Assembly: GCF_033958435.1 (NCBI RefSeq)
Contig: NC_134160.1
Coordinates: 9,783,001 to 9,847,000 of the forward strand
Source: Carettochelys insculpta
Lineage: Eukaryota > Chordata > Testudines > Carettochelyidae
Direction: 5' to 3'
Length of the DNA stretch: 64,000 nt
In this document: positions 60,500-64,000 of the stretch, one piece after another
Layout: each line of letters begins with the position of its first letter
Numbering within the stretch: position 1 is the first letter of the stretch
The notes under the pieces: generated by a model
Told to the model about the DNA's origin: nothing
Database searches by the model: none
Seen by the model: the letters and a program-made list of their open reading frames with translations, nothing else
Program-made: the position numbers and the translations under genes

Positions 60500-61056
60500 A
60501 CCATTTGCAGACCTTGGCTTCTGTTTCTCCTGTTCCCAGGGATATGGAAAGGAAATACTGCGTGCCCTTTATGGTGGAGGTCAGCCACCCCAGTACACAG
60601 GCAAAGAGTTGCACACAAGCTGATTTTTTTTTTTTTATTTATTGGCATGCAAGGCAGGAACTCAGCCTTACCCTTCTTCCCGCATGTAGCTGGGAGCTTG
60701 CACAAAGCCTGTGGCTTAACAAAAGACCAGCTAATGCTACCGCAAGCAGCCTAAACAGTAAAGCTCTGCATCTTTATTTATTAATAAAGCTGTTGTAAGT
60801 AGGACTATTAGTAATTTTAAAAAGTATCTCCCGCGCTTGGACCATACACAGAGGTCAAATTTTGGCACTCTGCCTCGAAAAATTTGCTGGCCCCGCTCTA
60901 AGGTATAAGAGTTCCTGTTCTTGCACCTTTCCTCATGCTCCTTGGTAGTCTTGGCACTAACCAGGAAAGCTCCCGGGCCAAGGGGTACCAGCTTTCAGTA
61001 GCCAAGATGGCTCTACAAGCCTTTCTAGATGAAGCTGACTCAGCCACACACACCAT
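60500..61056. other. Unassigned sequence inside or beside the DIRS-like element
   Basis: Contains a T run at about 60624 and no recognisable domain. It probably includes DIRS gag-pol spacer and unrelated insertions. Confidence 0.4.
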
Positions 61057-61766
61057 GGCTGCGTCTACACGTGCACGCTACTTCGAAGTAGCGGCAGTAA
61101 CTTCGAAATAGCGCCCGTCACGTCTACACGTGTTGGGCGCTATTTCGAAGTTGAAATCGACGTTAGGCGGCGAGACGTCGAAGTCGCTAACCCCATGAGC
61201 GGATGGGAATAGCGCCCTACTTCGACGTTCAACATCGAAGTAGGGACGTGTAGACGATCCGCGTCCCGCAACATCGAAATAGCGGGGTCCTCCATGGCGG
61301 CCATCAGCTGGGGGGTTGAGAGATACTCTCTCTCCAGCCCTTGCGGGGCTCTGTGGTCACCGTGGGCAGCAGCCCTTAGCCCAGGGCTTCTGGCTGCTGC
61401 TGCTGCAGCTGGGGGTCCGTGCTGCATATACAGGGTCTGCAACTAGTTGTTGGCTCTGTGTATCTTGCACTGTTTAATGAAAGTGTGTCTGGGAGGGGCC
61501 CTTTAAGGGAGCGACTTGCTGTTGAGTCCGCCCCGTGACCCTGTCTGCAGCTGTGCCTGGCTCCCTTATTTCGATGTGTGCTACTTTGGCGTGTAGACGT
61601 TCCCTCGCTGTGCCTATTTCGATGTTGGGCTGAGCAACGTCGAAGTTGAACATCGACGTTGCCAGCCCTGGAGGACGTGTAGACGTTATTCATCGAAATA
61701 GCCTATTTCGATGTCGCAACATCGAAATAAGCTATTTCGAAGTTGGGTGCACGTGTAGACGTAGCC
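61057..61766. mobile_element. 710-bp TIR element, copy C
   Basis: Identical to copy A (1804-2513) except for two substitutions (G for A near 61091, C for G near 61442), with the same length and orientation. It lies between the gag and reverse transcriptase parts of the DIRS-like element. No target duplication is obvious. Confidence 0.9.
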
Positions 61767-63015
61767 CCAATGTGCTAGAATAGCCATGTATCATTCTGCA
61801 TTGCTTCACGCGTCCAGCCTCCCAACTGAGCTTCAACATACATTATGGAATCTTCCATCTGAAGTCTCAAGATTGTTTTCAGAACAGATTTGAGGCTTTC
61901 TAGTTTGAAAGGCTCCTGAGCCCTAATAAGATCTCTGGGATTGCATACCTTTATGTACCTAGGGAAAGCCCTTCAACCTGCATCAGCAGTAACATCAACA
62001 GTGCCAATACCAGTCACATCCTAGGGCGGACTCTTTCTACCACAAGGGCCAAAACAATAGGTATACACCATCTGGCCAAAGACCCACAAAGCCCTGATCA
62101 AGATTTAATTAAGGGTTTTGATGGGGTGCGCAATTACTGCATATCACTTGACATGCTGGATCTTTCTCCCTATTTCCCTTGTACCATTTTCCATTGTGCA
62201 TGCTCCCTTTTAACAGACCAGTGGATCCTTTTGCACCCTAGAGGCAGAATACACATTCCACTTCTGCTTCTCCCCTTTCTCCCACCACCTTCCACACCCC
62301 TCCTTAGGGACTGTTCTCACAAGCAAATCCTTCATGAGGTGCAGTTCCTCCTTGCCCCAGGGACACACTTCCTTAGGAGTTAAGGACAAGGGGTTTATTC
62401 TAAATATATCCTAAACTCCAAAACAAGCTGGGGCCTCAGGCCCATTTTGGACCCATGGGGTCTTGTGTTGTTTGGTAAAGTGGAAGTTCTGCATGGTCTC
62501 CTGATACAGGATTACTCTTTCCTTGGAGCTGGGGGATTGGTATGCAGCCCCTCAATATGAAAAATGCCTGTTTTCACGTCGCCAGTCAACCAGCTCACAC
62601 AATTCCTAATGTTCAGAGTAAATAGCAAGCATTATCAATTTGCCATGCTCCCATTCAGCCTCTCCACTGCCCCCAGTATGTTCACCAAATGCACAGTAGT
62701 GGTTGCAGCCTTTCTCCATGAGAGACAAGTACAAGTGTACCTTTATCTCAATGATTGGCTGCTGTGAGGGTGCTCCAGAAAACAAGTAGAATTTCATAGT
62801 CAACTCAACTTAGAAAAGTCAATGCTCATTCCAATCCAAAGAACAGAATTCATAGGGGGTGTTGCTGGACTCAGAGCTGCTGAGAGCCACCCCGCTGGAC
62901 TCCAAGTTCCAGCCATGTCACAGATCGTTCAGTCACTCTTGCACTACCCCACCAAGACTGCAAGGAGGTGCTTGAGTTTTCTAGGATACATATCAGCATA
63001 CACTTCTTTGAGTGA
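61767..63015 (+). mobile_element. DIRS-like retroelement, reverse transcriptase and RNase H region
   Basis: In broken frames it shows 'GLRPILD' near 62430, 'GDWYAA' near 62532, then FAMLPFSLSTAPSMFTKCTV + VVAAFLHERQVQVYLYLNDW, typical of DIRS polymerases (LPFGLSTAPxxFTK...YLDDWL). The catalytic YLDD reads YLND and a stop follows at 62765-62767. Downstream 'RTEFIGGV' and 'TARRCLSFLGYISA' match the RNase H part. Clearly dead. It shares the strand of the gag part. Confidence 0.85.
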
Positions 63016-63640
63016 TTGGTCATGTGCATTCCAAGGTGGGTGTAGGCTGGCACACACCCAGTCCTAGGAAGCTTTTTGCCCCGTCCAGTAGCCATAGGGT
63101 TGGTGCTGATATGGTGACCAATATATGCACCGCACAACCCCCTACCCGCCAACTCAGTTCCTCCTTGCCCTTGGAGCTCTTGCTTTCTCCTTGGAAATTC
63201 TTACCTAGCAGTAACCTATTGTAGTGTAAATAGTTTGTGCTTGATAGTTAAGTCCTTAGTGTCTTAACTAATAGCTGAGGTGGGGCTTTCTGTCCCCCTT
63301 GGCGCTTCAGCGCTGGGGTATGCCTGGCTCCCTATGCTTCAAGACTTGTTCCAAGTGCGGCAAAAGTCAGCCATCGAGCAACACACACACACCCCACCAC
63401 CACCCCATTCAGCTTGTCTGATTTGCTTGGAGGAAGGACAAGTGTGACCGCTGCTCAGTTTGTAAGGCCTTTAAGCCGAGAACTTTGAAAGATAGGGCCC
63501 AACGCCTTAAAGTCCTACTAATGGAGGTGACAGTTGAACCTCAGAAGTCTCCAGCAGGAGCGGAGCGTGGGGCCTTCTCAGTGTAAAGTGCACCAGCACC
63601 ATCTATCATGGGGCTGTTCAAGGACTCTTGGCACTGGGAG
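63015..63640 (+). mobile_element. Second DIRS-like copy: 5' terminal region and gag start
   Basis: 'ttctttgagtgattggtcat' + 'gtgcattccaaggtgggtgt' opens like the 5' end of a turtle DIRS element, breaking the RNase H of the first copy. From 63313 a gag-like frame has CSKCGKSQPSS, then CLxEG-like, VCDRCSVCKAFKPRTL and KDRAQRLKVLLMEV, the same Cys pattern as at 58440. A GTT/ACAC repeat lies at 63382-63405. Confidence 0.7.
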
Positions 63641-63688
63641 CAGGCACAGTCACCGTCATCTTCTCGGCACCATTGGAGTCAATCTTTA

Positions 63689-63717
63689 GGCAGGGGGCTG
63701 GACTAGATGACCTCCTG
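63689..63717 (+). mobile_element. 29-base CR1 3'-end-like fragment
   Basis: AGGCAGGGGGCTGGACTAGA + TGACCTCCTG matches the CR1 3' end wording but is sandwiched between DIRS gag and recombinase parts. It may be a relic of template switching or chance assembly. Confidence 0.5.
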
Positions 63718-64000
63718 CCCCTGTGGGATCTGAACTTGGTGTTAGACAAGCTTATGGGAGCCCCCTTTGAACCTCTGGCTACCTGTGCCTGGCTGTTTCT
63801 GAGTTACAAAACAGCGTTTTTGGAGGCAATTACCTCAGTCAGGAGGGTATCTGAGTTGCAGGCACTTTCAGTGGATCCTTTGTAAACAGTGTTTCACAAG
63901 GGTAAGTTTAGGCTGAGACCTCACCCTGCACTTTCATGGTCTCTGATTTTCATGTTAACCAAGACATTTCCCTACCGATATTTTATCCAAAGCTGCATGC
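63718..64000 (+). mobile_element. DIRS-like tyrosine recombinase, N-terminal and middle part (runs off window)
   Basis: LWDLNLVLDKLMGAPFEPLA then FLSYKTAFLEAITSVRRVSE and LQALS match the DIRS tyrosine recombinase, including the first catalytic-type Arg in AITSxRRxSEL. After a stop at 63883-63885, a shifted frame continues as 'SDFHVNQDISLPIFYPKLH', again as in DIRS. The His and Tyr catalytic parts would lie beyond the window. Confidence 0.85.

Larger units (their letters stand above)
58254..60500 (+). mobile_element. DIRS-like retroelement, 5' part and gag
   Basis: The stretch 58440-58620 encodes a Cys/His pattern (CxxC, then DPH, LPGE, AKFARHF) like the N-terminus of turtle DIRS gag proteins, in one interrupted frame. 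It is followed to about 59370 by the proline, serine and 'ggcacc/cagcacc'-rich part typical of that gag. A fold-back element and a Penelope-tail hairpin interrupt the region from about 59505 to 59960. Stops and frameshifts are frequent. Its reverse transcriptase lies at 62150-63010. Confidence 0.7.

Noticed and set aside
48636..64000. RPS6KA1, expected by synteny
   Set aside because: No kinase exon was recognised before the right edge; it probably lies beyond the window.

Overview
Organism. This is vertebrate nuclear DNA. Three intron-containing genes lie in the same orientation and in the order known from human 1p36.11: LIN28A (3' half), DHDDS (all coding exons) and HMGN2 (complete). The mobile elements fit a turtle best: CR1 LINE ends with octamer tails, Penelope-like and DIRS-like retroelements, and several fold-back DNA elements rich in TTCGAA whose ends read roughly GGGCTrYGTCTACAC. 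Turtle is an inference from this mix; the species cannot be named from the sequence. No CRISPR array, operon or prokaryotic feature is present. Layout. 1-12483 appears to be the 3' part of a long LIN28A intron; no cold-shock exon 2 was found there. LIN28A coding exons 3 and 4 are at 12484-12668 and 15147-15360, followed by a 5.7 kb 3'UTR with miR-125, let-7 and miR-30 seed matches and an AATAAA at 21027. A GC-rich TATA-less promoter near 23980-24060 should start DHDDS, whose eight coding exons (25317-40032) give 333 codons, the same length as human. HMGN2 has a CpG island with CCAAT, GC and TATA boxes (44236-44303) and six coding exons (44497-47738) giving 90 codons. From 48.6 kb onward no host gene was found; the sequence is mostly mobile-element debris, ending inside a DIRS tyrosine-recombinase region. 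Biology. LIN28A binds pre-let-7 and mRNAs and is itself targeted by let-7 and miR-125. DHDDS is the catalytic cis-prenyltransferase subunit for dolichol. HMGN2 binds nucleosomes. Their adjacency is conserved synteny, not a pathway. Most unusual signals. (1) A head-to-head Penelope-like dimer (about 52966-54144) has a GIY-YIG endonuclease region and 198-bp arms that are perfectly identical at the centre but diverge outward. (2) Two 710-bp TIR elements about 59 kb apart differ at only two bases. (3) There are several nested insertions, one hAT-like with a perfect 8-bp target duplication. (4) A degraded DIRS element carries all expected modules but has YLND in place of YLDD in the reverse transcriptase. 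I saw no convincing new host gene or system.
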